Positions 1 to 8,467 of a stretch of 47,974 bases of DNA are shown here, piece after piece (the first letter of the stretch is position 1; each line of letters opens with the position of its first letter). Below the pieces are notes generated by a model that was not told where the DNA came from, did not search any database, and saw nothing but the letters and a program-made list of their open reading frames with translations. Source of the DNA: Syntrophomonas sp. (lineage in GTDB: Bacteria > Bacillota > Syntrophomonadia > Syntrophomonadales > Syntrophomonadaceae); contig JAQVWS010000003.1 in assembly GCA_028709585.1 (NCBI GenBank), forward strand, positions 1 through 47,974, given 5' to 3'. Both the position numbers and the translations under genes were made by a program.

Positions 1-50
1 GGGTTGAATCGTATGGTTAGCCCCAAGTATATATTTGAGGAGGTTCGGGT

Positions 51-2024
51 ATGAAGTCACCTTGGGGCAAATATAGAGCTTTTATTGCGTTGGTTTTTAT
101 TTTTTTCCTGATGTCGGGCGGAGTCTCTTATGGCCTGGCAAAACCGGATACGACTTTACCTTTGCCGAGCCCAGAATTACCTGTTATCGGCACATCTGAA
201 AATCTATTGCAGCTCCTGGCGAAATTCAGAGAAAATGGGCTGGTAAATGATTATGGAACGTTAAGGGCTTTAGAGGCATCGCCAGCAACAAACAAACAAG
301 CTGCGAATAAGGTTGAATCATTAGCCGGTGCAGATACACAGTATTCCCAAACCAATGTGCAGGTTAAGGGAGTTGATGAGGCTGACCTGGTAAAGACAGA
401 CGGGAAATATATTTATCAGGTAAACCAGGCAAAAGTATTGATAATTGAAGCAGTGCCTGCTGACCAGATGAAAGTCATCGCTGCTATAGAATTTGAAGAT
501 GCTGAATTTAAACCAATAGAGTTGTATCTGGCTGATGACAACCTGATTGTGGTAGGAAGTTATTCGCGTAGTATTCCCATTCTTTATGATGATAATCAAA
601 TTCAAGCCAAGCAGCGCTATATGCCAAACCGTTTTTTCCAATCAACTCGAGGGATCGTCTATGATATTAAAGATAAAAGCCATCCGGTAAAGGTTCGGGA
701 ACTGGAACTGGAAGGCAGTTATCTGTCTTCACGACTGGTGTATTCTTCCTTTTATCTCTTAACTAATAAACATTTGGAATATTACACTATACAGGAGCAA
801 CCGCATCTTACTCCCTTATGGCGTGATACAGTGCGGGGTAATGGAATGCTAAGCGAAGAACTGGGAAAAATACACTATTTCCCAGATTGTATCAGTCCCA
901 ATTATCTGACCATAGCAGCATTGGATTTAAAAAAGCCGCATGAAAAAGCTGATATTCACAGTTACTTGGGCAGCGGCGACCAGGTCTATGCATCTTTAAA
1001 AAATATTTATGTAGCGTTTGATAGATACGATTATGCGGAAATGCCCATTTCCAATGAGAAAATTAGATACAGGTCGCCAGATTCAAGCACCGCCATATAT
1101 AAATTCTCACTGGAACCCGGAAAGGTTAATTATTATGGTTCGGGATCAGTACCGGGCACCATATTAAACCAGTTTTCTATGGATGAGACTGGCGATTACT
1201 TCCGTATCGCCACCACCACCGGGGAAGTATGGCGAAGTGACCAAAACACCTCCCGCAATAATGTTTATATCTTAGATAAAGATCTGAAAACGTGCGGCAA
1301 ATTGGAAGACATCGCGCCAGGTGAAAAGATATACTCAACCCGCTTTATGGGTGATCGAGCCTATATGGTTACCTTCAAGAAGGTGGATCCCTTCTTTGTA
1401 TTGGATATGAAGGATCCCAACAATCCAAAGATACTTGGCAAATTGAAGATTCCAGGCTATAGCGATTATTTGCATCCTTATGATGAAAATCATATTATAG
1501 GGTTCGGTAAAGATACGGTGCAGGCCTACACCTGGAACGGTGAAAGCCAGGCTTTCTATCAGGGCATGAAAGTGGCTGTATTTGATGTGACGGATGTAAC
1601 TAACCCGGTTGAAATGAGCCGGGTATTCATTGGCGACCGCGGCACTGATTCTGAGTTATTGCGCAACCATAAGGCATTACTGTTCTCCCGGGAGAAAAAC
1701 CTCCTGGCATTTCCAGTAAAGGTCATGGAGATACAGAATAACGATGCTGGGAAACAGAACGGTATTCCTGAATATGGCAGTTTTGCTTTTCAGGGATTGT
1801 ACATTTACAATATTGATTTAATAAATGGGCTGCAGTTCAGGGGAAAGATTACCCATCTTAGTGTTGACGATTATCTTAAATCAGGTAATAACTGGTTTGA
1901 CAGAGAAAAGATCATTGAGCGGACACTATATATTGGAGATACTCTATATACGATGTCGCCCGATATGATCAAAGCTCATGATATATGGGGATTATGGGAG
2001 ATAGATTCATTGCCGCTGCGTTAG
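51..2024 (+). CDS. Secreted beta-propeller (Beta_propel family) protein
   Basis: Exported protein of unknown substrate. The first ~30 residues are a typical signal peptide (basic start, then the hydrophobic run FIALVFIFFLMSGG). At about residues 98-125 it has the hallmark TNVQVKGVDEADLVKTDGKYIY, which opens the C-terminal beta-propeller domain distantly related to WD-40 (Pfam Beta_propel). The rest reads as repeated blades such as 'VFDVTDVTNPVEMSRV' and 'VLDMKDPNNPKILGKL'. The length of 657 residues suits the family. A GAGGAGG ribosome site sits 7 bases before the ATG. It is a single gene, followed after about 120 bp by the separately promoted phasin-like gene. The family is clear; its cell function is not known. 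Confidence 0.85.
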   Translation: MKSPWGKYRAFIALVFIFFLMSGGVSYGLAKPDTTLPLPSPELPVIGTSENLLQLLAKFRENGLVNDYGTLRALEASPATNKQAANKVESLAGADTQYSQTNVQVKGVDEADLVKTDGKYIYQVNQAKVLIIEAVPADQMKVIAAIEFEDAEFKPIELYLADDNLIVVGSYSRSIPILYDDNQIQAKQRYMPNRFFQSTRGIVYDIKDKSHPVKVRELELEGSYLSSRLVYSSFYLLTNKHLEYYTIQEQPHLTPLWRDTVRGNGMLSEELGKIHYFPDCISPNYLTIAALDLKKPHEKADIHSYLGSGDQVYASLKNIYVAFDRYDYAEMPISNEKIRYRSPDSSTAIYKFSLEPGKVNYYGSGSVPGTILNQFSMDETGDYFRIATTTGEVWRSDQNTSRNNVYILDKDLKTCGKLEDIAPGEKIYSTRFMGDRAYMVTFKKVDPFFVLDMKDPNNPKILGKLKIPGYSDYLHPYDENHIIGFGKDTVQAYTWNGESQAFYQGMKVAVFDVTDVTNPVEMSRVFIGDRGTDSELLRNHKALLFSREKNLLAFPVKVMEIQNNDAGKQNGIPEYGSFAFQGLYIYNIDLINGLQFRGKITHLSVDDYLKSGNNWFDREKIIERTLYIGDTLYTMSPDMIKAHDIWGLWEIDSLPLR

Positions 2025-2040
2025 AAGCGCCTGAAGGCTA

Positions 2041-2069
2041 TTGCTTATTAGGTAAGAAAAGGCTATAAT
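2041..2069 (+). promoter_or_regulatory. Sigma-A-type promoter for the phasin-like gene
   Basis: TTGCTT (2041-2046), a 17-base spacer and TATAAT (2064-2069). It lies about 80 bases before the TTG start of the phasin-like gene. Confidence 0.6.
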
Positions 2070-2147
2070 GTAATATAGCAAGATGTTGATGTTGGCATTA
2101 TTTGGTTTCTCTAAATATGGGTGCTGGAATTATAAGGAGGTTTTATT

Positions 2148-2486
2148 TTGAATACACAAGAAAAGTTTGAAAAGTCTTTCGGCGCGGCCGATGATATGGC
2201 AAAAAAATTTTGGGATATGTGGATGATGGGTCTAGGCAGCTTTACCTGGAGTCAGGAACAAATGGAATTGATGGTAAAAAAATACATGGATCAACGCCAG
2301 TCAGCTCGGGAAGAAAGCCAAAAGGTAATTGAAGAGATGCTTACCCAGGTTCAGAACAATCAGGCTCAATCACAGAAGATTATTAAGGAAACTGTTAGCA
2401 CCTTGTTTAATACGGTAGATATGCCTTATGCCAACTTTTATAGTGATTACCTTAAAAAGATGCAGGAAATGACCAAAACAGAATAG
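2148..2486 (+). CDS. Phasin-like / PHA-synthase-subunit-like amphipathic protein
   Basis: A 112-residue soluble protein, almost entirely helical and rich in Met, Gln, Lys and Glu, with an aromatic N-terminal part (KKFWDMWMMGLGSFTW) followed by a long amphipathic helix of about residues 40-90 (QKVIEEMLTQVQNNQAQSQK). This architecture resembles phasins and the PhaE-type subunit of class III polyhydroxyalkanoate synthases, which coat or assemble PHA granules. It starts at TTG, chosen because AAGGAGG lies 7 bases upstream and no ATG fits. It has its own promoter and a downstream hairpin, so it is probably monocistronic. No phaC, phaB or phaA gene is in the window. The call rests on composition and shape only; another coiled-coil protein is possible. 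Confidence 0.5.
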   Translation: MNTQEKFEKSFGAADDMAKKFWDMWMMGLGSFTWSQEQMELMVKKYMDQRQSAREESQKVIEEMLTQVQNNQAQSQKIIKETVSTLFNTVDMPYANFYSDYLKKMQEMTKTE

Positions 2487-2520
2487 GCTGGTTTCATTTT
2501 ATTATCAGGTAAAACATACT

Positions 2521-2560
2521 TAAGGGGGGTAGTTCTGACCTAGCGGAACCACCTCCCTTA
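2521..2560 (+). terminator. Hairpin after the phasin-like gene
   Basis: TAAGGGGGGTAGTTC (2521-2535) pairs with GAACCACCTCCCTTA (2546-2560) over 15 bp with two G-U pairs and a 10-base loop, followed by TTATAGTT. The T tract is short, so termination is likely but not certain. Confidence 0.55.
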
Positions 2561-2582
2561 TTATAGTTAAAGGAGGGGGCGG

Positions 2583-2741
2583 CTAATCCATGGGTCCGCC
2601 TTCCCAATACTGTCTTATTTTCCGCAAGGCATAACCCCCGAAAAAAAGACCGTTAATAAATGCTACCGGTATGGCCATGGTATCAAAGTTGATTTTCTGT
2701 TTTAAGCTACGTTGTTTTTTTACTCTTCTTAATCTCTGCAT
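2583..2741 (-). CDS. Small basic membrane-type protein, 52 residues (not in ORF track)
   Basis: An open frame of 52 codons beginning MQRLRRVKKQRSLKQKINF and ending YWEGGPMD. A strongly basic head of about 19 residues precedes a hydrophobic stretch (MAIPVAFINGLFFGGYAL, ~22-39). This suggests a small inner-membrane protein. A strong ribosome site (AAAGGAGG) lies 8-10 bases before the ATG, the main reason to accept it as a gene. That site is buried in a 15-bp perfect hairpin. It lies about 90 bp downstream of the HD-GYP gene on the same strand and may be co-transcribed. I do not recognise a family. Protein evidence or conservation is needed. Confidence 0.55.
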   Translation of the reverse strand: MQRLRRVKKQRSLKQKINFDTMAIPVAFINGLFFGGYALRKIRQYWEGGPMD

Positions 2742-2787
2742 TTTTAAATCCCTCCTTTGCTGTATTTTTAGCAGGAGGGATTTAAAA
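2742..2787 (-). promoter_or_regulatory. Perfect hairpin sequestering the ribosome site of the 52-aa gene
   Basis: TTTTAAATCCCTCCT (2742-2756) is the exact reverse complement of AGGAGGGATTTAAAA (2773-2787), with an additional GC/GC pair inside. On the minus-strand transcript the 3' arm contains the GGAGG of the downstream gene and ends directly before its ATG. There is no U tract on either side, so an intrinsic terminator is less likely than translational control. Confidence 0.6.
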
Positions 2788-2833
2788 TATAGCTGGTTTA
2801 TTTTTCATAATAATTTGAACAATTTATGTTGTT

Positions 2834-3907
2834 TTAAATATCTTTATTATTCAAAGCTCTAACGATCATTATGGTAGACATTTTCGAGAGGTCTACCTCA
2901 TGGAAGGCATTTACTCTATCCTTGTTGCGGCTATTAATAACCCTGACAATTGGACGGGTTGGCATTTTCTTATTGGTATCCACAACAACACCTATAACAC
3001 CGGAACTTAGCTCAACAATGCTGCCAATAGGATACACAGCTACATTAGCAATTAATGCGGTCATACACCTAGGATCCAAATAAGTTCCGCCCATGCGCTG
3101 CAGGATAGCTATGGCTTGACTGACGGAATATGAAGAGCGGTAAGGGCGATCCGCCAGCAGGGCATCGTATACATCTGCTACCGCTACAATCCTCCCATAT
3201 GCATGGATATCAGTGCCGGTCAGACTTCTTGGATAGCCGGTTCCGTTCCAGCGTTCATGGTGCTGGTAAGCAATATGCGCTGAAAGCAATGAGATATCGC
3301 TATATTTTCTAAGTATCTCAAAACCATTATAGGCATGTTTCTTTATATCAAGATATTCCTGCCGGGTTAGGTCGTCATCTTTGTTAAGGATTTCCTTATT
3401 GATCTTAATCTTGCCAATATCGTGCAGCAGAGCGCCGATACCTAATTCTATTAATTTATGACTGTCATAATTAAGGGTGACACCTGTCATTAAAGAAAGC
3501 AAACAAACGTTTACAGAATGGGCGAAGGTGTAATCATCAAAACTGCGAATATCAGTCAGGTTTACCAGAACATTGGAATTATACAGAAGTTCGTCGATAA
3601 GATTATTCACTGTATCTTTTATCTGGCGAACATTTAGCTTATGGTTTAACTCCAATGTTTGGAAGGTTTGCCTGACTATTTTGACCGTCTCAATCCGGTT
3701 TTTTTCAGATATTACCTCCGGTATATCAATATCACCGATTATTTCATCTTTGACATAAACGGAGGCTATTCCTAAGCTATGCAGACGTTCGATATATGAT
3801 TCAGAAAGAATAACCCCGGAACTAAGTAGAATGCGCCCTTCGCTGTTATAGATATTGCGGGCTACAATCATATTGGACTGGAGGTTTTCTATATTTATTC
3901 TTCTCAT
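2834..3907 (-). CDS. HD-GYP domain cyclic-di-GMP phosphodiesterase
   Basis: Probably hydrolyses cyclic di-GMP in the cytoplasm. The N-terminal ~110 residues resemble the DUF3391-like or degenerate sensory region of this class (MRRINIENLQSNMIVARNIYNSEG). The catalytic HD-GYP domain shows LLHDIGKIKINKEIL with the metal-binding HD pair, a following HAYNGFEIL, and HHERWNGTGYP, which is the diagnostic GYP loop. No REC or transmembrane segment is visible. The track starts at a TTG (3922). I prefer the ATG at 3907 because AGGGG lies 5 bases upstream, giving 357 residues. The small 52-residue gene follows on the same strand. It is divergent from the 666-residue unknown protein. Family call is secure; its signal is unknown. 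Confidence 0.9.
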   Translation of the reverse strand: MRRINIENLQSNMIVARNIYNSEGRILLSSGVILSESYIERLHSLGIASVYVKDEIIGDIDIPEVISEKNRIETVKIVRQTFQTLELNHKLNVRQIKDTVNNLIDELLYNSNVLVNLTDIRSFDDYTFAHSVNVCLLSLMTGVTLNYDSHKLIELGIGALLHDIGKIKINKEILNKDDDLTRQEYLDIKKHAYNGFEILRKYSDISLLSAHIAYQHHERWNGTGYPRSLTGTDIHAYGRIVAVADVYDALLADRPYRSSYSVSQAIAILQRMGGTYLDPRCMTALIANVAVYPIGSIVELSSGVIGVVVDTNKKMPTRPIVRVINSRNKDRVNAFHEVDLSKMSTIMIVRALNNKDI

Positions 3908-4091
3908 TTGAACCCCTATCAATAATAATTAAGTCATTCTTCATACATATTATACATTTTAATGCCTTTTCCTGCCTATATGGATAAAATTTCTTTTTTT
4001 GCAGCTATGACTTTAATCCTAATATAATAACCAATTAATTAGGTATTTTTAGAGATGATTTGCCATCCTGACGGCAAAATGTTAAATTTAA

Positions 4092-4121
4092 TTAATTGGT
4101 ATACAAGGCCTATAATATAAT
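4092..4121 (+). promoter_or_regulatory. Possible promoter for the 666-residue protein
   Basis: TTAATT (4092-4097), an 18-base spacer and TATAAT (4116-4121), about 40 bases before the ATG; a second overlapping TATAAT starts at 4111. The -35 is weak. The TAATTAATTGGT next to it recurs inverted near 4030. Confidence 0.35.
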
Positions 4122-4159
4122 CTAAGATTAAAAATATTTAGAGGCTATGAGGGATAAAC

Positions 4160-6160
4160 ATGAAAACTTCCAAAAAAAATAGCTTTCCACGGGCAATGCT
4201 TAAAAAACTAGCCGAAGATATTGCCCAACTTATTTCCACCAATGAAGGGAGCCTGTCCATTCTGGAAATAGTAGAGGAGATACCTTATGACATACGAGCC
4301 GATGTCATCGAAGGTTTATCTTCCTTTTACAGCGCTGAACTGGTGGTCTTTTATCAGCTTATTAAAATGGAGTATGGCAATGAATTTGAAGTCATATGTA
4401 ATCGAGCCCTGGCTAAATTTAACCTGGCCGGTCTGCAAACGGAAAATAAGCCGATATTAATAGGTGATTTTTATAAAGCCTATGCCACTGCCAGCCGCCA
4501 TACAGGCCGGATGACCATAGATATTGCCTGGAGGAACCCGGAATCCAATTGCCTATATGTGGAGTGTTTTTTCCTAACCTTCAGTTCAGATGGGGTGCAC
4601 AGCTTTTTTGTTCTAGAAAACATCAGTGTGGAACAATACGAGGGAGATCGAAAAATGTTGGCTGAGATGGTGGAGATTAGCTACGCAGAGAGCTGTTTTC
4701 TTATTAGCGATGCCTTTAAATTCAATGTGCGTTTTATGAGCCGACCTGCTCTGGGAAGATTCCTATACCAGAGATACCTGGATGAAGATCCGGAATATGA
4801 TCATACAAAATCCAATGCGGTCATAAGAAAACTTTCAGCCAAGCTCACACCTCGTCAAACGGTTAATAGTTTCTTTCATGCGCTGCGTTGCCAGGATTTT
4901 AATTATATGTTTTCCATTCTTGCAGACGCCAATATGTCGCAAGGGATGCTGCTTAAGCAGCTGAATCGGGCTATGAATCCTGGAGCCCTGCTTCTGGAAG
5001 GCCAAGCTGAAGAGGTTAAAGGTTCCAACAATAGCGCCGTAATAAATGCCTATTCCATAATAATGTACGAACATGAAGTATACCGGAGCGATTATTTTTT
5101 TAAAATTCTTAAGGGAATTGATGGAGGTTGGCTGATAGCCGATATTGATAGAATTGAAACCCATAAACTGGAGGCTGATTCAGAAGCCAATCCATTTGCC
5201 ATGCAGGTATACTGTCGAGTTTATGAGATACTTGACGTTGATGAACTTTTTGCCATCCTGGATCGGATAGATAATATTCGCGAAGTCGAGGAGCTGCCGT
5301 ATGGGATGCACATGAGGGTTACCTGTTTTGAGGATGACTTCAATCATGGAGTTTCATTCATGACCGGTGTCATTGCGGACATGGTGATAAATGGCGATGA
5401 GTTCGTAGTTATATCCCAGGATAATGACACAACTGAAGATTTTCATAATCTGTTAACGATTGATCGTTCTAGCCCCCTGGTTGCCAGGGGAAAATACGAA
5501 CTCAGTCTTATAACGGCCTATAGCTACTTGAACGGACAATACATAAATTTTGAGGATATACTGTTAAATGAAGAACAGGAGTCGTTTTTTGAAGACGGAA
5601 TGCGTTTTATAACGGCACGTTATATTGTAAAGGATCGGAATAAGGTAATAAAACGTTTGGAGAAAATGGCTATCTTAAAGGTTGAATTGCCGGGTGAATT
5701 ACAAGTCCTCTATCAGTCAGATAATTGTGTTGAAAATCCCGGTTTTTTGGCTGAATACATACTAGGTTCCAGCTGGATTACAGTGTCTGCTTTTGGTGAT
5801 AAAGATATTGGGTTAATACGCCAGCGTTTCGAAGACAATATGTATGATGCTTTAGAGTTTGACGGTTTAGAAATTAGAGAAGAAGGAATATTTGAAATAC
5901 TAACTTTAGATGTAAAAAAACAGTATCCGGATCTGGAATCAGCCTTGAAAGAAATGTATCTCAACAAATGGTATAACTCCCATTTTCCAACTCTCAGCGG
6001 AATGAGCCCGTCTGAAGCATGTCAGACCGAGGAGGGAACCAGATTGCTGTGGACTATGTTCAAACGGATCAAAAAGAAAGAACATCAGAGATACTTGCAG
6101 GGAGATCGCAAACAGATCAGGCTAAAAGAATATATTCGTAAGGTTAATTTCTATAAATAG
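4160..6160 (+). CDS. Large cytoplasmic protein of unknown function with NTF2-like middle segment
   Basis: No signal peptide or membrane segment. Acidic, 666 residues. Residues ~228-330 (TPRQTVNSFFHALRCQDFNYMF ... GGWLIADIDRIE) have the pattern of a SnoaL/NTF2-like alpha+beta fold. The C-terminus has WYNSHFPTLSGMSPSEACQTEEGTRLLWTMF (~603-635), similar to the 'W..P.LGG.TPREA....G...L..L' segment found next to SEC-C motifs and in Xre/MbcA-type antitoxins; no SEC-C cysteines follow here. A conserved N-terminal unit of about 200 residues is unidentified. The start is ATG after a weak AGGGA. It is monocistronic: the T-box promoter of ilvD begins just after its stop. I cannot assign a function. Confidence 0.75.
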   Translation: MKTSKKNSFPRAMLKKLAEDIAQLISTNEGSLSILEIVEEIPYDIRADVIEGLSSFYSAELVVFYQLIKMEYGNEFEVICNRALAKFNLAGLQTENKPILIGDFYKAYATASRHTGRMTIDIAWRNPESNCLYVECFFLTFSSDGVHSFFVLENISVEQYEGDRKMLAEMVEISYAESCFLISDAFKFNVRFMSRPALGRFLYQRYLDEDPEYDHTKSNAVIRKLSAKLTPRQTVNSFFHALRCQDFNYMFSILADANMSQGMLLKQLNRAMNPGALLLEGQAEEVKGSNNSAVINAYSIIMYEHEVYRSDYFFKILKGIDGGWLIADIDRIETHKLEADSEANPFAMQVYCRVYEILDVDELFAILDRIDNIREVEELPYGMHMRVTCFEDDFNHGVSFMTGVIADMVINGDEFVVISQDNDTTEDFHNLLTIDRSSPLVARGKYELSLITAYSYLNGQYINFEDILLNEEQESFFEDGMRFITARYIVKDRNKVIKRLEKMAILKVELPGELQVLYQSDNCVENPGFLAEYILGSSWITVSAFGDKDIGLIRQRFEDNMYDALEFDGLEIREEGIFEILTLDVKKQYPDLESALKEMYLNKWYNSHFPTLSGMSPSEACQTEEGTRLLWTMFKRIKKKEHQRYLQGDRKQIRLKEYIRKVNFYK

Positions 6161-6174
6161 GATAAGAATGTATC

Positions 6175-6204
6175 TTGACATCAAAGTTTAAATGCTTGTA
6201 TACT
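6175..6204 (+). promoter_or_regulatory. Strong promoter of the ilvD T-box transcript
   Basis: TTGACA (6175-6180), an 18-base spacer and TATACT (6199-6204). Transcription would begin near 6211, at the 5' end of the T-box leader. Confidence 0.75.
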
Positions 6205-6210
6205 GTTGCG

Positions 6211-6502
6211 AAATAAAGCAAAAATAGCTATGAAGGAAAAAACCTGTGATAAAGCTTGATTACAGAGAACCGGGGAAGCTGCAAACCGGTATCAATGCAT
6301 TGCAGGTAAGTCATTCCGGAGCTGCTATCTGAAAAGTCCGGAAACGGAACTTAGTAGGTGGGGCCGGACGAACAAGTCCGTTAAGAAGTTTGCACAGCCT
6401 ATTCAAGTATGTGCTGCAAGAGGCCGTAATCATATTTATACGGCAAACAGGGTGGTAACGCGGGAAATACCTCTCGTCCCTGATGAGGACGAGGGGTTTT
6501 TT
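6211..6502 (+). ncRNA. T-box riboswitch leader of ilvD, probable Ile (ATC) specifier
   Basis: A tRNA-sensing transcription-attenuation leader. It has the conserved T-box AGGGTGGTAACGCGGG (6449-6464), whose TGGT pairs with the uncharged tRNA acceptor end, and a downstream terminator. Stem I spans roughly 6255-6375 with AGAGAACCGG at its base and the specifier side CTGCTATCTGAAAAG. By the usual CT-NNN-TGAA spacing the specifier is ATC (6327-6329), isoleucine; CTA (Leu) one base earlier is the alternative. When tRNA-Ile is uncharged the antiterminator forms and ilvD is read. The 417-bp gap before ilvD is filled by this element, its promoter and the ribosome site. Confidence 0.9.
6469..6502 (+). 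terminator. T-box attenuator (intrinsic terminator)
   Basis: ACCTCTCGTCC (6469-6479) pairs with GGACGAGGGGT (6487-6497), followed by a T run. The 5' arm begins just after the T-box, as expected for mutually exclusive antiterminator and terminator. Confidence 0.85.
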
Positions 6503-6577
6503 ATAACCTTTTTTAATATCAGATAAGAGGCGCCAGCAATAGCAGTCTAAGTCAATATTTCAACAAGGAGGATTATT

Positions 6578-8239
6578 ATGAAAAGCAATCAAGTTAAAAA
6601 CGGATTGGAGAAGGCCCCGCACCGATCACTTTTTAGAGCATTGGGTTTAACTGATCAGGAAATGGAACGCCCCTTCATAGGCATTGTAAACTCCTACAAC
6701 GATATCGTACCCGGTCATATAAACCTGGACAAAATAGCGGCGGCGGTAAAAGCAGGAGTACGCTTGGCCGGAGGGACTCCTTTTGAATTTCAAACGATTG
6801 CTGTTTGCGATGGCATCGCCATGAATCATATCGGTATGAAGTATTCCCTGGGAAGCCGGGAACTGATAGCCGATTCAGTTGAAATAATGGCAGTTGCTCA
6901 TTCTTTTGATGCATTAGTTTTTATACCCAATTGCGACAAAGTTGTGCCCGGCATGCTAATGGCTGCTGCCCGGCTTAATTTGCCTGCCATTTTTGTGAGT
7001 GGTGGCCCAATGCTGGCTGGTAATGCAGGTGATAAAAAACTTAGCGTAACCAGTATTTTTGAAGGGGTTGGAGCTGCTGCCAGTGGTAAGATAGACCGAG
7101 ATGAACTGACATTTTTGGAGAACAGGGCATGTCCCACCTGTGGATCCTGTTCGGGGATGTTCACAGCCAATTCCATGAATTGTTTAACTGAGGCTCTGGG
7201 AATGGGACTCCCGGGGAACGGTACTATTCCGGCAGTTTATTCAGAGAGAATACGGCTTGCCAAGAGTGCCGGTATTAAAATAATGGAATTATTTGCGCAA
7301 GATATTAAACCCAGCGATATTTTAACCCCGGCAGCATTTAGAAATGCCATGACTTTAGATATGGCCATTGGGTGTTCAACCAATTCCGTTCTGCATCTCC
7401 TGGCTATTGCCAGTGAAGCAGGGGTAAAAATTGATTTAAATATGTTTAACGAATTAAATGTGATTACTCCGCATTTATGTAAAATTAGCCCTGCCGGCCA
7501 GCATCATATGGAAGATCTTTATAATGCCGGAGGTATACAGGCCCTGTTTAACGAGCTTGACAAAAAAGGTTTGATTGACAAACAAGTGATGACAGTTACC
7601 GGTCTTACCCTGGGAGAGAATATAGCCAATACCCCGGTTCTTGACTATTCAGTAATTCGCCCTCTCGATAATCCTTATGATCAAAGCGGCGGGCTGGCAA
7701 TATTATTTGGCAATCTGGCTGCTGATGGGGCGGTTGTAAAACAAGGAGCAGTTGATCCTGAGATGATGGTACATCAAGGCCCGGCTCGGGTATTTGATAG
7801 CGAGGAAGAAGCGGTGGATGCCATACTTGATAAGAAGATAGTAGCCGGTGATGTGGTGGTTATTCGCTATGAAGGACCTCGGGGAGGGCCAGGAATGAGA
7901 GAGATGCTTACTCCCACTTCGGTTATTGCTGGTATGGGACTGGATCGAGAAGTAGCCCTGATTACCGATGGAAGGTTTTCCGGAGCTACCCGGGGAGCAA
8001 GTATCGGACATGTTTCACCTGAAGCAGCCGCCGGTGGATTGATAGCTCTGGTCGAAGAGGGAGATTTAATAAGGATAGATATCCCGCAGAAAACATTGGA
8101 ACTGTTAGTTGATGACAGTATTTTGGAAGTTAGAAAGAAGAAATGGCTCAAACCTGAACCTCGGATTAAAACCGGATATATGCAAAGATATGCCCAGATG
8201 GTACAATCAGCCAGTACGGGAGCTATATTTAATAAGTAA
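6578..8239 (+). CDS. ilvD: Dihydroxy-acid dehydratase
   Basis: Dehydrates 2,3-dihydroxy-3-methylbutanoate and -methylpentanoate to the 2-keto acids of valine and isoleucine; an iron-sulfur enzyme of the IlvD/Edd family. 553 residues is the normal length. The three cluster cysteines are in [24 protein letters not shown] (with [15 protein letters not shown]), and the C-terminal [12 protein letters not shown] and [11 protein letters not shown] motifs are intact. An AAGGAGG site precedes the ATG. It is transcribed through the T-box leader and closed by its own terminator, so it is controlled apart from ilvBNC downstream. Confidence 0.97.
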   Translation: MKSNQVKNGLEKAPHRSLFRALGLTDQEMERPFIGIVNSYNDIVPGHINLDKIAAAVKAGVRLAGGTPFEFQTIAVCDGIAMNHIGMKYSLGSRELIADSVEIMAVAHSFDALVFIPNCDKVVPGMLMAAARLNLPAIFVSGGPMLAGNAGDKKLSVTSIFEGVGAAASGKIDRDELTFLENRACPTCGSCSGMFTANSMNCLTEALGMGLPGNGTIPAVYSERIRLAKSAGIKIMELFAQDIKPSDILTPAAFRNAMTLDMAIGCSTNSVLHLLAIASEAGVKIDLNMFNELNVITPHLCKISPAGQHHMEDLYNAGGIQALFNELDKKGLIDKQVMTVTGLTLGENIANTPVLDYSVIRPLDNPYDQSGGLAILFGNLAADGAVVKQGAVDPEMMVHQGPARVFDSEEEAVDAILDKKIVAGDVVVIRYEGPRGGPGMREMLTPTSVIAGMGLDREVALITDGRFSGATRGASIGHVSPEAAAGGLIALVEEGDLIRIDIPQKTLELLVDDSILEVRKKKWLKPEPRIKTGYMQRYAQMVQSASTGAIFNK

Positions 8240-8263
8240 GCTGCTCCAAAGATTGTAATTTTG

Positions 8264-8291
8264 GCGGGCAAACACCAAGCCCGCTTTTTAT
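8264..8291 (+). terminator. Intrinsic terminator after ilvD
   Basis: GCGGGC (8264-8269) pairs with GCCCGC (8279-8284), followed by TTTTTATTT. It separates ilvD from ilvB. Confidence 0.85.
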
Positions 8292-8467
8292 TTACAGATA
8301 TTACCAACAAAAGCTAAGCCAAACAACTTTAGCTTAGATTCAAATTATAGAAATTTTTCTGAGACTGTGAATTGATAACACATATGTTGTATTATTATTA
8401 AACAAAATGATAGCATTTGCTTATTAATATTATAATAATTAATTTTTTAATAGTGGAGGTGATAGGA

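Noticed and set aside
2671-2862. 63-residue plus-strand ORF rich in Cys, Phe and Leu
   Set aside because: Antisense to the 52-codon gene and its hairpin; the composition is typical of a shadow frame.
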